Positions 48,238 to 57,176 of a stretch of 64,000 bases of DNA are shown one piece after another; position 1 is the stretch's first letter; every line of letters starts with the position of its first letter. Under the pieces are notes generated by a model, which worked only from the letters and a program-made list of their open reading frames with translations, ran no database searches and was not told the DNA's origin. A program made the position numbers and the translations under genes. Source of the DNA: Rhizobium sp. 16-449-1b (GTDB lineage Bacteria; Pseudomonadota; Alphaproteobacteria; Rhizobiales; Rhizobiaceae); the NCBI RefSeq assembly GCF_017741935.1, contig NZ_JAGHMH010000002.1, positions 248,001 through 312,000 of the forward strand, given 5' to 3'.

Positions 48238-49002
48238 CTATTGCGGATTGCGCTGGCTGGGCAGCGCGCAGCGATTGCCGCAGCTCGCGACCCCGGGAAG
48301 CATGTAGCGCAAGCAGCAGAGCTTGCGCCGCTGGATCATCTGCCCGTCTTCCTCGACCTGTCTGACGCTGCCGCACAAGGGGTTCGGCCCGCCATCCGGC
48401 AGGCACCCGCGCACGAAGAGCGGCAGGTCGGGAGCGGAACGCCCGCCGCCGTCGCTATCGGTCAGCCGCAGCGTATAGTCGATGTAGACGGCCGCGTTGT
48501 TCCACAAGAGCTTTGCCGAGAGCCCGCAGCGCTTCAGGCGCTCGACGGCCATGTTGAGATGGCCGGACATCAGCGGTCCGACCACGGAAAATTCGTCTCC
48601 GCTCGTTTCTTCACCGATCATGCCGCAATGAGAAACGCCGAAGGCGCGCGGCAGCCCGTCCTCGGTGAGCGCGATCGTCATCTCATCGAATGCCACCGGC
48701 AGCACCTGGCCGGCCAGGCGGCGGGCGAGCAGATAGGGAATGCTGATCCCGGCGAAGTAATAGAGCGACCACATGGAGACGACGGCGCGGCGATCCGTGC
48801 CTTTGGTCACCTCGGTGTACCGGTCGATCGCCCGCTCGAAACCACCATCCTCGAAGAATGTTGCGAGGGAAACGCCACCGGCCAGCTCATCCGCCAGCAT
48901 CATCTTCTCGCGGCACCAGGCGTGATCGCCGGTAAAAGCGTGCGACAAGCCGATCGGCTGCGGAAGCCCGGGCGCCGTCCGCGCGATCTGTTGAACTGCC
49001 AT
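48238..49002 (-). CDS. fhuF: FhuF-type siderophore-iron reductase
   Basis: 254 aa. Reduces ferric siderophore iron in the cytosol via a [2Fe-2S] cluster. The C-terminal cysteine set is CC-x10-C-x3-C (CCLRYMLPGVASCGNRC); FhuF usually has x2 in the last gap, so there is one extra residue here. The N-terminal part (WCREKMMLADEL, VVSMWSLYYFAGISIPYLLA) fits the family. A RirA-like iron box lies 37 bp upstream. No siderophore transport genes adjoin it. Confidence 0.85.
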   Translation of the reverse strand: MAVQQIARTAPGLPQPIGLSHAFTGDHAWCREKMMLADELAGGVSLATFFEDGGFERAIDRYTEVTKGTDRRAVVSMWSLYYFAGISIPYLLARRLAGQVLPVAFDEMTIALTEDGLPRAFGVSHCGMIGEETSGDEFSVVGPLMSGHLNMAVERLKRCGLSAKLLWNNAAVYIDYTLRLTDSDGGGRSAPDLPLFVRGCLPDGGPNPLCGSVRQVEEDGQMIQRRKLCCLRYMLPGVASCGNRCALPSQRNPQ

Positions 49003-49038
49003 GACTGAGGTTCGGCCTTGCCCGTATGCGTCTTAATC

Positions 49039-49055
49039 CTGATTATGATAATCAG
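49039..49055. promoter_or_regulatory. RirA-like iron-responsive box
   Basis: CTGATTAT-G-ATAATCAG, a perfect palindrome that fits the rhizobial iron-responsive operator TGA-N9-TCA. It is 37 bp before the fhuF start, so it likely lets RirA repress fhuF when iron is plentiful. Confidence 0.7.
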
Positions 49056-49128
49056 CAAATACGCGGCAGGAAAGTGTTTTATGAGTGCGGGTGTCCACTT
49101 TTTCGGCGATTGCTGAAGTAAGCGCGGA

Positions 49129-50013
49129 TTACCGCTGCGCTTCCGACAGCAACCAGCGGCGGAAGGCGGCCGCTGCCGGCCGTTCCAGCGCCTGGCCGGG
49201 ATAGACGAGATGGAAGGCGAGCCGGCTGGCGACGCCGACGGGGAAGGGGGCGATGAGCTGGCCTTCTTCGAGCTCTGCCGTGACGAAGGAGCGCCGCATC
49301 AGCGCGAAGCCGAGCCCCGCCTTCATCGCCTCGTAAGCGCCGTTGCCGTGCATGAAAACAGGGCCTCGGGCGGCATCGACATTGCTCGCGCCCGCCGCCT
49401 CCAGCCATAGCTGCCAGTCGTGGCGGTAGACGTCGTGGATCAGCTGGAACGGCGCCAGCGCATCGGGCGATGGATTCGGACCGAGTTCACCGGCGAGTTT
49501 CGGTGTGCAGACCGGCACCAGCTCGTCATCCACCAGCCGTTCGCTGACGAGCCCGTCATAGCCCCCAAGCCCGTGACGGATGGCGAGGTCTATGCCGTCG
49601 CGCTGGAAATCCATCACCCTGTGCGAGGCGCTGATGCGCACGTCGATCTCCGGGTTCAGCGCTTCGAAGCGCGAAAGCCGCGGCACCAGCCAGTAGGTCG
49701 CAAAACCCGCGGTGCATGTGACGTTCAGCACCGTGCCGCGGTTTCGCGCCGTGATCGCCGCCGTCGCCTCGCGCACCAGCCGAAAGGCCGCCCGCAAGGT
49801 CGTGAAATAGTCTGCACCCTCGGGCGTCAGCGCCAGCGCGCGCGTCTTGCGCTCGAACAGGCGCACGCCCAGCGACGTCTCGAGATCGCGGATCTGCAGG
49901 CTGACGGCGCCCGGCGTCACATTGAGTTCTCGCGCCGCAAGCGTCATGCTTAAATGCCGGGCGGCGGCCTCGAAGGCGCGGAGCGCCGAAAGCGATGGAA
50001 GAAAGTCACTCAT
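49129..50013 (-). CDS. LysR family transcriptional regulator (GcvA-like)
   Basis: 294 aa. N-terminus LPSLSALRAFEAAARHLSMT and HTH LAARELNVTPGAVSLQIRDLE are GcvA-type. Divergent from the DMT gene at 50227 (213-bp gap), its likely target. Ligand unknown. Confidence 0.9.
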   Translation of the reverse strand: MSDFLPSLSALRAFEAAARHLSMTLAARELNVTPGAVSLQIRDLETSLGVRLFERKTRALALTPEGADYFTTLRAAFRLVREATAAITARNRGTVLNVTCTAGFATYWLVPRLSRFEALNPEIDVRISASHRVMDFQRDGIDLAIRHGLGGYDGLVSERLVDDELVPVCTPKLAGELGPNPSPDALAPFQLIHDVYRHDWQLWLEAAGASNVDAARGPVFMHGNGAYEAMKAGLGFALMRRSFVTAELEEGQLIAPFPVGVASRLAFHLVYPGQALERPAAAAFRRWLLSEAQR

Positions 50014-50226
50014 GCTTTAGCTCAGCTCAATCATGAAACGAAAAAGACTCGTTTGTCGCATGGCTTCAACCGCCATAGTATATGCATCAAGGCGATCATT
50101 CCAGACGTAGGCTTGATCACCATGGATAAGAATAACTCGACAGACGATAACACGCCGCGCAGGAATCGGGTGGTGCGGGCCAGCGCCGAGCGCTAATCCG
50201 GCCATGCCACAAAAGGGAGAGAAGCG

Positions 50227-51144
50227 ATGCAGCAGAGACAGATGGGCCTTGCCGAATGGGGAATGTTGCTGGTGCTGTCGCTTCTCTGGGGCGGCTCCTT
50301 CCTCTTCAATGGCATCCTGGTGAAAACCCTGCCGCCGTTTACCATCGTAACTGGCCGTGTGCTGATTGCCGCCGTCGCGCTGAACCTGATCGTCCGCGCC
50401 ACCGGCCACGCCATGCCGCGTGATGGCAAGTCTTGGGTCGCCTTCTTCGTCATGGGCCTGATCAACAACATGATCCCCTTCTGCCTCATCGTCTGGGGGC
50501 AGACCCATATTGCGAGCGGCCTCGCCTCGATCCTCAACGCCACCACGCCGCTCTTCGGCGTCGTCGTCGCGCATCTGCTGACGGCGGATGAGAAGATGAC
50601 CGGAAACCGCCTGCTCGGCGTCATCGTCGGCTTCGCCGGCGTCGCCTACATGATCGGCTTCGACGCACTGCGCGATCTGGGAACCAATGTGCTGGCGCAG
50701 CTCGCCGTTCTCGGCGCCGCACTCTCCTACTCTTTCGCCGGCATCTACGGCCGCCGTTTCCGCCAGATGGGCATGGCGCCGCTTCTCCCCGCCGCCGGCC
50801 AGGTCACCGCCTCCACCGTGCTGATGCTCCCCATCGCCCTCATCGTCGACCACCCCTGGACGCTCGCCGCTCCCTCGGCCGAGACCTGGATGGCGCTCTT
50901 CGGCCTGGCGCTGCTGTCGACCGCAGTCGCCTACGTCCTCTTCTTCCGCATCCTCGCCACGGCGGGCGCCACCAACCTCATGCTCGTCACCTTCCTCATC
51001 CCCGTCAGCGCCATCCTCTTGGGGGCCGCTATCCTCGGCGAGCAGCTGCAGGCCAAGCACCTGATCGGCATGGCGATGATCGCGATCGGCCTTGCTGCGA
51101 TCGATGGGCGGTTGTTTGCGCGGGTGCGGAGGAGGGCGGTGTGA
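50227..51144 (+). CDS. EamA/DMT family transporter
   Basis: 305 aa with ten helices; LVLSLLWGGSFLFNGILVKTL is the first-helix block of the EamA group and GLASILNATTPLFGVVVAHLL the central one. Exporter of unknown substrate. AAGGGAGAG precedes the ATG. A repeat-rich spacer follows. Confidence 0.86.
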   Translation: MQQRQMGLAEWGMLLVLSLLWGGSFLFNGILVKTLPPFTIVTGRVLIAAVALNLIVRATGHAMPRDGKSWVAFFVMGLINNMIPFCLIVWGQTHIASGLASILNATTPLFGVVVAHLLTADEKMTGNRLLGVIVGFAGVAYMIGFDALRDLGTNVLAQLAVLGAALSYSFAGIYGRRFRQMGMAPLLPAAGQVTASTVLMLPIALIVDHPWTLAAPSAETWMALFGLALLSTAVAYVLFFRILATAGATNLMLVTFLIPVSAILLGAAILGEQLQAKHLIGMAMIAIGLAAIDGRLFARVRRRAV

Positions 51145-51153
51145 TTGCCACTT

Positions 51154-51193
51154 GCTCCCCCTCTCCCCTCGGGGAGAGGGTAGGGTGAGGGGG
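51154..51193. repeat. REP-like element with CTCTCCCC/GGGGAGAG core
   Basis: Palindrome CCCTCTCCCC-tc-GGGGAGAGGG followed by GTGAGGGGG. A variant of the family found at 16502-16680. Confidence 0.75.
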
Positions 51194-51254
51194 CTGCGGA
51201 GTGAGGCGTCGGCGATTTATGTATTTAAAACAATAGGATAGGGCGGAGCCCGGA

Positions 51255-51376
51255 GCCCCCTCATCCGCCTGCCGGCACCTTCTCCCCGTAGGGGAGAAGA
51301 GACTTGGAGTGGGCCGCTCGCTCCATCTTCCCTTCTCCCCAACGGGGAGAAGGTGCCGGCAGGCGGATGAGGGGGC
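51255..51376. repeat. 33-bp perfect inverted repeat of REP-like elements
   Basis: 51255-51287 and 51344-51376 are exact reverse complements over 33 bases (outer end GCCCCCTCATCC, inner end CACCTTCTCCCC), with a 56-bp spacer. Each arm also has its own small GGGGAGAAG hairpin on the inner side. It lies between the convergent DMT and hemW genes. Confidence 0.88.
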
Positions 51377-51416
51377 CACTTGCGAAAACCTCTCCAGAGG
51401 CCCCCCACCCCCCAAA

Positions 51417-52619
51417 TCAACAAGCCAGATCAGCCACCACCGAATCCAAAATCAGCATCCCCGATGGCGTGCAGCGGATGCGCGAGTTGCCGATCCGCTC
51501 GATAAACCCGTGTTCCAGTAAAAACTCTTCGCGCTTCGGATCCGGATCGCGGCCCGAGAGCTGCTGCCAGCGGGCGAGGTCGACGCCCTCGGTGAGGCGC
51601 AGCCCCATCAGGAGCAGTTCGTCGGCCTGTTCGTCATAGCCGAGCTGCTCCTGGTCGAGCACGCCGTGGCCGTCGCGTTCCACGAGCTCCAGCCAGGCTT
51701 CGGGCTTGCGCTCGGTGGCGGTGGCGAGCTTGATGGGCCCGCGCGTCAGCCGGCCGTGCGCGCCGGGGCCGATGCCGGCATAGTCGCCGTAGCGCCAGTA
51801 GGTGAGGTTGTGGCGGCTCTCGGCGCCAGGCCGGGCGTGGTTGGAGACCTCGTAGGCGGGCATGCCCTCGGCGGCGGTGATGTCCTGCGTCGCCTCGTAG
51901 AGCAGCGCCGACTGGTCGTCGTCGGGCACCACGAGCTTGCCCATCTTGTGCAGCCCGAAGAAGGGCGTGCCCTCCTCGATCGTCAGCTGGTAGAGCGACA
52001 GATGGTCGACAGCGTAAGAGATCGCCTCGCGCAGCTCCCGCTCCCATTCCTCAACGGTCTGCTTGGGACGGGCGTAGATCAGGTCGAAGGACATGCGCGG
52101 AAAAATATCGCGCGCCAGCTTGATCGCCTTCAGCGCATCCTCGACATCGTGCAGACGCCCGAGAAACTTGAGGTCGCGGTCGTTCAGCGCCTGCACGCCG
52201 AGCGACACGCGGTTGACGCCGGCGGCGCGGTAGCCGCGAAAACGCTCCGCCTCGACGCTTGAAGGGTTGGCCTCCATGGTGATCTCGATGCCATCAGGCA
52301 TGTGCCATTCCCTCGCGATGCGGTCGAGAATGGCCGAGACCGTGGATGGGTTCATCAGCGAGGGCGTGCCGCCGCCGAGGAAGACGCTGGTCACCGTCTT
52401 CGGGCCGCTCAGCTGCCGCATCGCCGCCATTTCCTTCAGGAAGGCGGCGGTGAAGCGTTCCTGGTCCACAGGCTGGTGGCGCACATGGCTGTTGAAGTCG
52501 CAATAGGGGCACTTGGCGGCACAGAACGGCCAATGCACGTAAACACCGAAACCGGGTTCGCCGGTATCGGGCAAAAGAGATGCATAGCGCGTCAGGTTAG
52601 GCTGTTCCAAAGTGTCCAC
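51417..52619 (-). CDS. hemW: radical SAM heme chaperone HemW
   Basis: 400 aa. Binds heme and a [4Fe-4S] cluster; the HemW-type motif CAAKCPYCDF (C-x3-C-x2-C) lies near residue 30, preceded by YVHWPF, and LGGGTPSLM follows. Formerly called a coproporphyrinogen oxidase-like protein. It has the HemW-type extra Cys-x-Phe after the third cysteine. Start is uncertain: the GTG at 52619 lies 10 bp after rdgB; a TTG three codons later is possible. Last gene of VOC-rdgB-hemW. Confidence 0.92.
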   Translation of the reverse strand: MDTLEQPNLTRYASLLPDTGEPGFGVYVHWPFCAAKCPYCDFNSHVRHQPVDQERFTAAFLKEMAAMRQLSGPKTVTSVFLGGGTPSLMNPSTVSAILDRIAREWHMPDGIEITMEANPSSVEAERFRGYRAAGVNRVSLGVQALNDRDLKFLGRLHDVEDALKAIKLARDIFPRMSFDLIYARPKQTVEEWERELREAISYAVDHLSLYQLTIEEGTPFFGLHKMGKLVVPDDDQSALLYEATQDITAAEGMPAYEVSNHARPGAESRHNLTYWRYGDYAGIGPGAHGRLTRGPIKLATATERKPEAWLELVERDGHGVLDQEQLGYDEQADELLLMGLRLTEGVDLARWQQLSGRDPDPKREEFLLEHGFIERIGNSRIRCTPSGMLILDSVVADLAC

Positions 52620-52629
52620 GATTCGGGTC

Positions 52630-53274
52630 TTATGCGTCCAGGCAGGTTTCGACGAAGATCTTGAAGGCGCGGGCGCGATGCGAGAGGGCGGCAGCGTCGC
52701 CGGGCTTCCAGCCATGCTTCTCTTCCGCACTCATCTCGCCGAATGTGGTGTCGTAACCCTCGGGTTGAAAGACCGGGTCGTAGCCGAAGCCTTCAGTGCC
52801 GCGCGGCGGCCAGGCGACGAAGCCTTCAACTTCACCGCGGAACATCTCCGTATGCCCATCAGGCCATGCCAGGCAGAGCACGCTCACGAAGCGCGCCGTG
52901 CGCTGCTCCGGCGTGGTCGCGCCCTTTTCCTGAAGAGCGGTTTCGACCTTCTGCATCGCCATGGCGAAATCGCGCGTACCATCAGCCGTCTCCGCCCAGT
53001 TGGCGGTGTAGACGCCGGGCGCGCCACCCAGCGCGTCGATGACAAGGCCGCTGTCGTCGGAGAGCGACGGCAGGCCGGATGCCTTGGCCGAAGCCAGCGC
53101 CTTGATCGCGGCGTTCTCCTCGAAGGTCGTGCCGGTCTCATCCGGCTCCTCGAATTTCAGCTCGGCTGCCGATTTCGCGGAGAAGCCGAAAGGACCGATC
53201 AGGTCGGCGATCTCGCGTATCTTGCCGGCATTGTGGCTGGCAACGACGATGGTGCGGGTATCGAGCTTGCGCAT
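52630..53274 (-). CDS. rdgB: XTP/dITP diphosphatase (non-canonical purine NTP pyrophosphatase)
   Basis: 214 aa. Cleans ITP and XTP from the nucleotide pool. N-terminal [13 protein letters not shown] (SHNxxK), the [20 protein letters not shown] block near residues 70-89 and [11 protein letters not shown] near residue 158 are standard. Starts 10 bp after the VOC gene and is followed by hemW; rdgB-hemW pairing is common in Alphaproteobacteria. Confidence 0.95.
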   Translation of the reverse strand: MRKLDTRTIVVASHNAGKIREIADLIGPFGFSAKSAAELKFEEPDETGTTFEENAAIKALASAKASGLPSLSDDSGLVIDALGGAPGVYTANWAETADGTRDFAMAMQKVETALQEKGATTPEQRTARFVSVLCLAWPDGHTEMFRGEVEGFVAWPPRGTEGFGYDPVFQPEGYDTTFGEMSAEEKHGWKPGDAAALSHRARAFKIFVETCLDA

Positions 53275-53284
53275 GAGCGGTCCT

Positions 53285-53689
53285 TCAAAGATTCCAAAGT
53301 TTGGGTTCGGCGCATTCCAGGCTGTTGCCGTCAGGGTCGCGGAAATAGATCGATCGCGCCCCGTTCGGCCAGCAGAAATCGCTTTCGATGGAAACGCCCG
53401 CTTTGTTGAGCTTTTCCGCGATCAAGTCAATCGCTTCCGCACTCATCCGGAAACAGGCATGCCCCGCGCCTGTCGTGCCGTGCGGCGGAACCGGCAGGGC
53501 GTCGGAAGAGGGCGGCTTGATCGTCTCGTGGCGGTTGAAGATCAGGAGGATGCCCGGGCCGCAGCGAAAGAAGGCGTGCCGGTTGTCATGGCGCAGAACC
53601 TTCTCGAGGCCGAGAACATCGCGATAAAAGCGTTCGGCGGCATCGAGGTCGTCGACATAAAGCGCGGTTTCAAGAATGCCGTCGATCAT
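53285..53689 (-). CDS. VOC (glyoxalase/dioxygenase) family protein
   Basis: 134 aa, one VOC module of two beta-alpha-beta-beta-beta units: [24 protein letters not shown] at the start and [16 protein letters not shown] at the end, with a His (GAGHACF) and Glu (LECAE) as candidate metal ligands. Reaction unknown. ATG 53689 gives the family start [12 protein letters not shown]. Head of the VOC-rdgB-hemW run. Confidence 0.83.
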   Translation of the reverse strand: MIDGILETALYVDDLDAAERFYRDVLGLEKVLRHDNRHAFFRCGPGILLIFNRHETIKPPSSDALPVPPHGTTGAGHACFRMSAEAIDLIAEKLNKAGVSIESDFCWPNGARSIYFRDPDGNSLECAEPKLWNL

Positions 53690-53717
53690 GCTGTCATTCT
53701 CCGGGGGGGCCAAAAGA

Positions 53718-53848
53718 CCCTCTCTGGCCTGCCGGCCATCTCCCCCACAAGGGGGAGAAGACCCGTGGCAACCGCCTGCCCAAATTGAACGTCGACGGGG
53801 CGTCTGGGTTAAACCCTCCCCCTCGTGGGGAGGGTTGGGGAGGGGTCT
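53718..53848. repeat. REP-like elements and hairpin before the VOC gene
   Basis: CTGGCCTGCCGGCCATCTCCCCC ... GGGGGAGA at 53724-53758 (given in parts: CTGCCGGCC, CTCCCCC, GGGGGAG), and AACCCTCCCC/GGGGAGGGTT at 53812-53836. Same GC-rich family as at 51154. The second may also end the rph transcript. Confidence 0.6.
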
Positions 53849-53867
53849 TTATTCAGACCTCAAACCC

Positions 53868-54584
53868 TCAGGCAATCGCCGCCTTCTGCATCTCCACCAG
53901 CTCGGCAATGCCGTTCTTGGCAAGCGCCATCAGCGCGCCGAACTCTTCCTCGCTGAACGGCGTGCCCTCGGCCGTGCCCTGGATCTCGACGATCCCGCCG
54001 GCGCCCGTCATCACGAAGTTCGCGTCGGTCTCGGCCGACGAGTCCTCGAGGTAATCGAGATCGATGACAGGCTGGCTGGCGAAGACGCCGCAGGAGATCG
54101 CGGCGACGTGGTCCTTCAGGACCCGCTCGACCTTGATCATGTTGCGGCTTTCCATCCACTTCAGGCAGTCGTAGAGCGCGATCCACGCGCCGGTGATCGA
54201 TGCCGTGCGGGTGCCGCCGTCCGCCTGGATGACGTCGCAGTCGAGCGTGATCTGGCGTTCGCCGAGTTCCTTGAGATCGACCACGGCGCGCAGCGAGCGG
54301 CCGATCAGGCGCTGGATTTCCTGGGTGCGGCCACCCTGCTTGCCGGCGGCGGCTTCGCGCTTCATGCGGTCGCCCGTGGCGCGCGGCAGCATGCCGTATT
54401 CGGCGGTGACCCAGCCCTTGCCGGTGTTGCGCAGCCACGGCGGCGTCTTTTCTTCAAGGCTCGCGGTGCAGAGCACATGCGTGTCGCCGAATTTCACCAG
54501 ACAGGAGCCTTCGGCGTGCTTGGAAAAGTTGCGCTCGAAGGTGACCTTGCGCATCTGGTCGGTTTTTCTGCCTGATGGCCGCAT
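53868..54584 (-). CDS. rph: ribonuclease PH
   Basis: 238 aa phosphorolytic 3'-5' exonuclease that trims tRNA precursors. N-terminal [18 protein letters not shown] start, [17 protein letters not shown] near residue 28, and the catalytic [20 protein letters not shown] near residue 118. Divergent from hrcA (165-bp gap); rph-hrcA-grpE order is usual in rhizobia. Confidence 0.96.
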   Translation of the reverse strand: MRPSGRKTDQMRKVTFERNFSKHAEGSCLVKFGDTHVLCTASLEEKTPPWLRNTGKGWVTAEYGMLPRATGDRMKREAAAGKQGGRTQEIQRLIGRSLRAVVDLKELGERQITLDCDVIQADGGTRTASITGAWIALYDCLKWMESRNMIKVERVLKDHVAAISCGVFASQPVIDLDYLEDSSAETDANFVMTGAGGIVEIQGTAEGTPFSEEEFGALMALAKNGIAELVEMQKAAIA

Positions 54585-54749
54585 CCTAATTCTCCTCGGT
54601 GCACGGGACCGGGAACGCGGGCGCGATCCCAGGCTTCATCCTATGTGCGGGTCTGTTGTTGACCGCTTCTACGATTGGCGGCGCGCATTTGCAAATTCCC
54701 TTTTGCGCGCACGGGGAGATTGGCTATATTTTGCGGCATCATTGTCAGC

Positions 54750-55856
54750 ATGGGTGCGCAAGGCTTAATGGAATTCAGGTCGTCGACGATTTCGGACGCC
54801 GTTGCCGCGCTGGACGAACGCTCCAAGGAAATCTTCCGTCGCATCGTCGAGGGCTATCTGGAGACGGGCGAGCCGCTGGGTTCGCGCAATCTTTCGCGCA
54901 TTTTGCCGATGTCGCTGTCGCCGGCCTCGGTGCGCAACGTCATGAGCGATCTGGAAGAGCTCGGCCTCGTCTATTCCCCGCATGTCAGCGCAGGCCGCCT
55001 GCCGACGCAGGTGGGCCTGCGCTTCTTCGTCGATGCCTTCATGCAGGTCGGCGATCTCTCCGCCGAGGACCGCGCCAATATCGACCGGCAGGTGCGGGCG
55101 GAAAGCCGTGATGGCCCGATGGAAGCGATGATGAACGAGGCAAGCCGCATGCTGTCGGGCATGTCGCGCGGCGCCGGTCTCGTCATCACCTCCAAGAGCG
55201 ATCCCGTGCTCAAGCACGTCGAGTTCATCCGGCTCGAGCCCACCAAGGCGCTGGCCGTTCTCGTCGGCGATCACGATCAGGTCGAAAACCGCATCATCGA
55301 ACTGCCTGCCGGCGTCACCTCCTCGCAGCTCACCGAAGCCGCGAACTTCCTCAACGCCCACATGACCGGCCAGACGCTGCCCGAGCTGCGCAGCCAGCTC
55401 GGCCGCCTCAAGGCCGATGTGCGTCACGAGCTCGACGCGCTGTCGCAGGATCTGGTGGAGCGCGGCATCGCCGTCTGGTCCGGCAGCGCGGATGAAGGCA
55501 AGCCGGCGCAGCTCATCATCCGCGGCCGCGCCAATCTCTTGGAGGGGCTGGGCAATCCTGACGATCTCGATCGCCTGCGCATGCTGTTCGATGATCTGGA
55601 AAAGAAGGACAGCCTGCTGGAGCTGCTGAACCTGGCCGAAAGCGGACCTGGTGTGCGCATCTTCATCGGTTCGGAAAACAAGCTCTTCTCGCTCTCCGGC
55701 TCCTCGCTGATCGTCGCACCCTACCGCGACGAGGACGACCGCATCGTCGGCGCCGTCGGCGTCATCGGCCCGACGCGGCTCAACTATTCGCGCATCGTAC
55801 CGATGGTCGATTACACCGCCCAGCTCATGGCAAGGCTCTCGCGTCCGTCCAAATAG
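54750..55856 (+). CDS. hrcA: heat-inducible transcription repressor HrcA
   Basis: 368 aa. Represses groESL and related genes through CIRCE elements when GroEL is free. N-terminal winged HTH (RIVEGYLETGEPLGSRNL, LSPASVRNVMSDLEELG, residues ~29-75) and the GAF-like C-terminal domain. ATG 54750 gives MGAQGLMEF; a later ATG at 54768 is possible. No CIRCE palindrome was seen in this window, so its targets lie elsewhere. Confidence 0.95.
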   Translation: MGAQGLMEFRSSTISDAVAALDERSKEIFRRIVEGYLETGEPLGSRNLSRILPMSLSPASVRNVMSDLEELGLVYSPHVSAGRLPTQVGLRFFVDAFMQVGDLSAEDRANIDRQVRAESRDGPMEAMMNEASRMLSGMSRGAGLVITSKSDPVLKHVEFIRLEPTKALAVLVGDHDQVENRIIELPAGVTSSQLTEAANFLNAHMTGQTLPELRSQLGRLKADVRHELDALSQDLVERGIAVWSGSADEGKPAQLIIRGRANLLEGLGNPDDLDRLRMLFDDLEKKDSLLELLNLAESGPGVRIFIGSENKLFSLSGSSLIVAPYRDEDDRIVGAVGVIGPTRLNYSRIVPMVDYTAQLMARLSRPSK

Positions 55857-55858
55857 CG

Positions 55859-56293
55859 CTATTCCGGCAGCTGCACGCCGGAACCACCCATTTCCGAAGG
55901 CATGTCCTTGAACTTCGGCAACCCGTCCTTCACGTGTAGGATAGTGTCTTCGTAGTTCACATGCATGGTCGGCTTGTAGTCGAGATCGGGGATCACAGGC
56001 GCATAGACATCGGTCACGCCCCAGAGCGGATGCTCGCTATAGAGATGCCCGCCGCAGGTGTCGCAGAACTTGCGCACGCTGTAATCGGTCTTCTGGAAGC
56101 TCTCAACATGTTCGCCACCCTTGGTGACGCGGACCGCCTGCGGCTGCCACAGCGTGAAGGTGTTGATCGGCCCGGCCGACCAGTGCTGGCAGGAGCGACA
56201 ATGGCAATAGCCCATCGCGACAGGCGTGCCGGTCACGGTCAGTTCCACGGCACCGCAAAAGCATTTCCCGACATAGACGTTTTCGTCGGCCAT
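55859..56293 (-). CDS. GFA family (glutathione-dependent formaldehyde-activating/CENP-V) protein
   Basis: 144 aa zinc-binding protein. Cysteines match the family: GKCFCGAVELTV (C-x-C), GYCHCRSCQHW (C-x-C-x2-C) and FCDTCGGHLY (C-x2-C), which bind two zinc ions. Activity toward S-hydroxymethylglutathione is claimed for some relatives only. GGGAGGTG precedes ATG 56293. It sits between hrcA and grpE on the opposite strand, so it breaks that stress block. Confidence 0.88.
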   Translation of the reverse strand: MADENVYVGKCFCGAVELTVTGTPVAMGYCHCRSCQHWSAGPINTFTLWQPQAVRVTKGGEHVESFQKTDYSVRKFCDTCGGHLYSEHPLWGVTDVYAPVIPDLDYKPTMHVNYEDTILHVKDGLPKFKDMPSEMGGSGVQLPE

Positions 56294-56445
56294 CTCAGCA
56301 CCTCCCAGGTTGAGAGATGAGTGTCGCACCGTATTAGGTTTTGCGAAAGTAAGAATGACATGTGGCTGCCGCCTTACTGTCGCTTTCATAAGCGGTGGTC
56401 ATGGGCCGAACATGCCTGTGTTTCCGACCTTCTTCGTCACTCAGA

Positions 56446-56474
56446 CTTGATTTTTGATGTTCAAAGTTCGATAT
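56446..56474 (+). promoter_or_regulatory. possible RpoH-type promoter of grpE
   Basis: CTTGAT, 17 bases, CGATAT, ending 38 bp before the grpE start. It fits the loose alphaproteobacterial heat-shock pattern CTTG...CyTATnT only in part. Confidence 0.4.
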
Positions 56475-56512
56475 CGGGCTCATCCAAAAGCCACCAATGA
56501 CCGGAGAACGTC

Positions 56513-57133
56513 ATGACTGACGAGACGACGAAGAACGGACCTGACGCAGCCGCGGAAGAAGCCGCAGCCGACGCCGCCGCAAACGTCGAGAACGAGACCG
56601 CAGCCGAGCCCGATCCGATCGAGCTCCTGAAGGCTGAGAATGCCGAGCTGCGCGACCGCTATCTGCGCCTCGCCGCCGACATGGACAATCTGCGTCGCCG
56701 CACCGAGCGCGAAGTCAAGGACGCCAAGTCCTATTCCGCAGCCGGCTTCGCCCGCGACATGCTGGCTGTCTCCGACAACCTGCGCCGCGCGCTCGACGCC
56801 ATCCCGGAAGAGGCCCGCGCCGGCGCCGATGCCGGCCTGACGACGCTGATCGAAGGTGTCGAGATGACCGAGCGCTCGATGCTGTCGACGCTGGAGCGCC
56901 ACGGCGTGCGCAAGCTGGAGCCGGTCGGCCAGAAGTTCGATCCGAACTTCCACCAGGCAATGTTCGAAGTGCCAAACCCCGACGTGCCCAACAACACGGT
57001 CGTCCAGGTCGTCCAGGCCGGCTATTCCATCGGCGAACGCGTCCTGCGCCCCGCCATGGTCGGCGTCGCCAAGGGCGGCCCGAAGATCGTCGAAGCCGAA
57101 ACCAACTCGGTCTTCGACCAGAAGGACGCCTGA
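56513..57133 (+). CDS. grpE: nucleotide exchange factor GrpE
   Basis: 206 aa. Exchanges ADP for ATP on DnaK. Acidic Ala/Glu-rich N-terminus, a long coiled-coil ([22 protein letters not shown] near residues 43-64, shown over two heptad groups), then the beta domain with [16 protein letters not shown] and [16 protein letters not shown]. Terminator follows; dnaK is not in the window. Confidence 0.96.
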   Translation: MTDETTKNGPDAAAEEAAADAAANVENETAAEPDPIELLKAENAELRDRYLRLAADMDNLRRRTEREVKDAKSYSAAGFARDMLAVSDNLRRALDAIPEEARAGADAGLTTLIEGVEMTERSMLSTLERHGVRKLEPVGQKFDPNFHQAMFEVPNPDVPNNTVVQVVQAGYSIGERVLRPAMVGVAKGGPKIVEAETNSVFDQKDA

Positions 57134-57141
57134 TCCGATCG

Positions 57142-57159
57142 GGCCCGCCTAAGCGGGCC
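57142..57159. terminator. terminator between grpE and the nucleoside hydrolase
   Basis: GGCCCGC/GCGGGCC with a CTAA loop, flanked by GATC on both sides so the stem can extend. No strong T-run; convergent genes. Confidence 0.65.
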
Positions 57160-57176
57160 TGATCTCATTCAGACTG

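Noticed and set aside
50122..50196. 24-codon frame before the DMT gene
   Set aside because: No SD before its ATG and no terminator; it most likely belongs to the promoter region.
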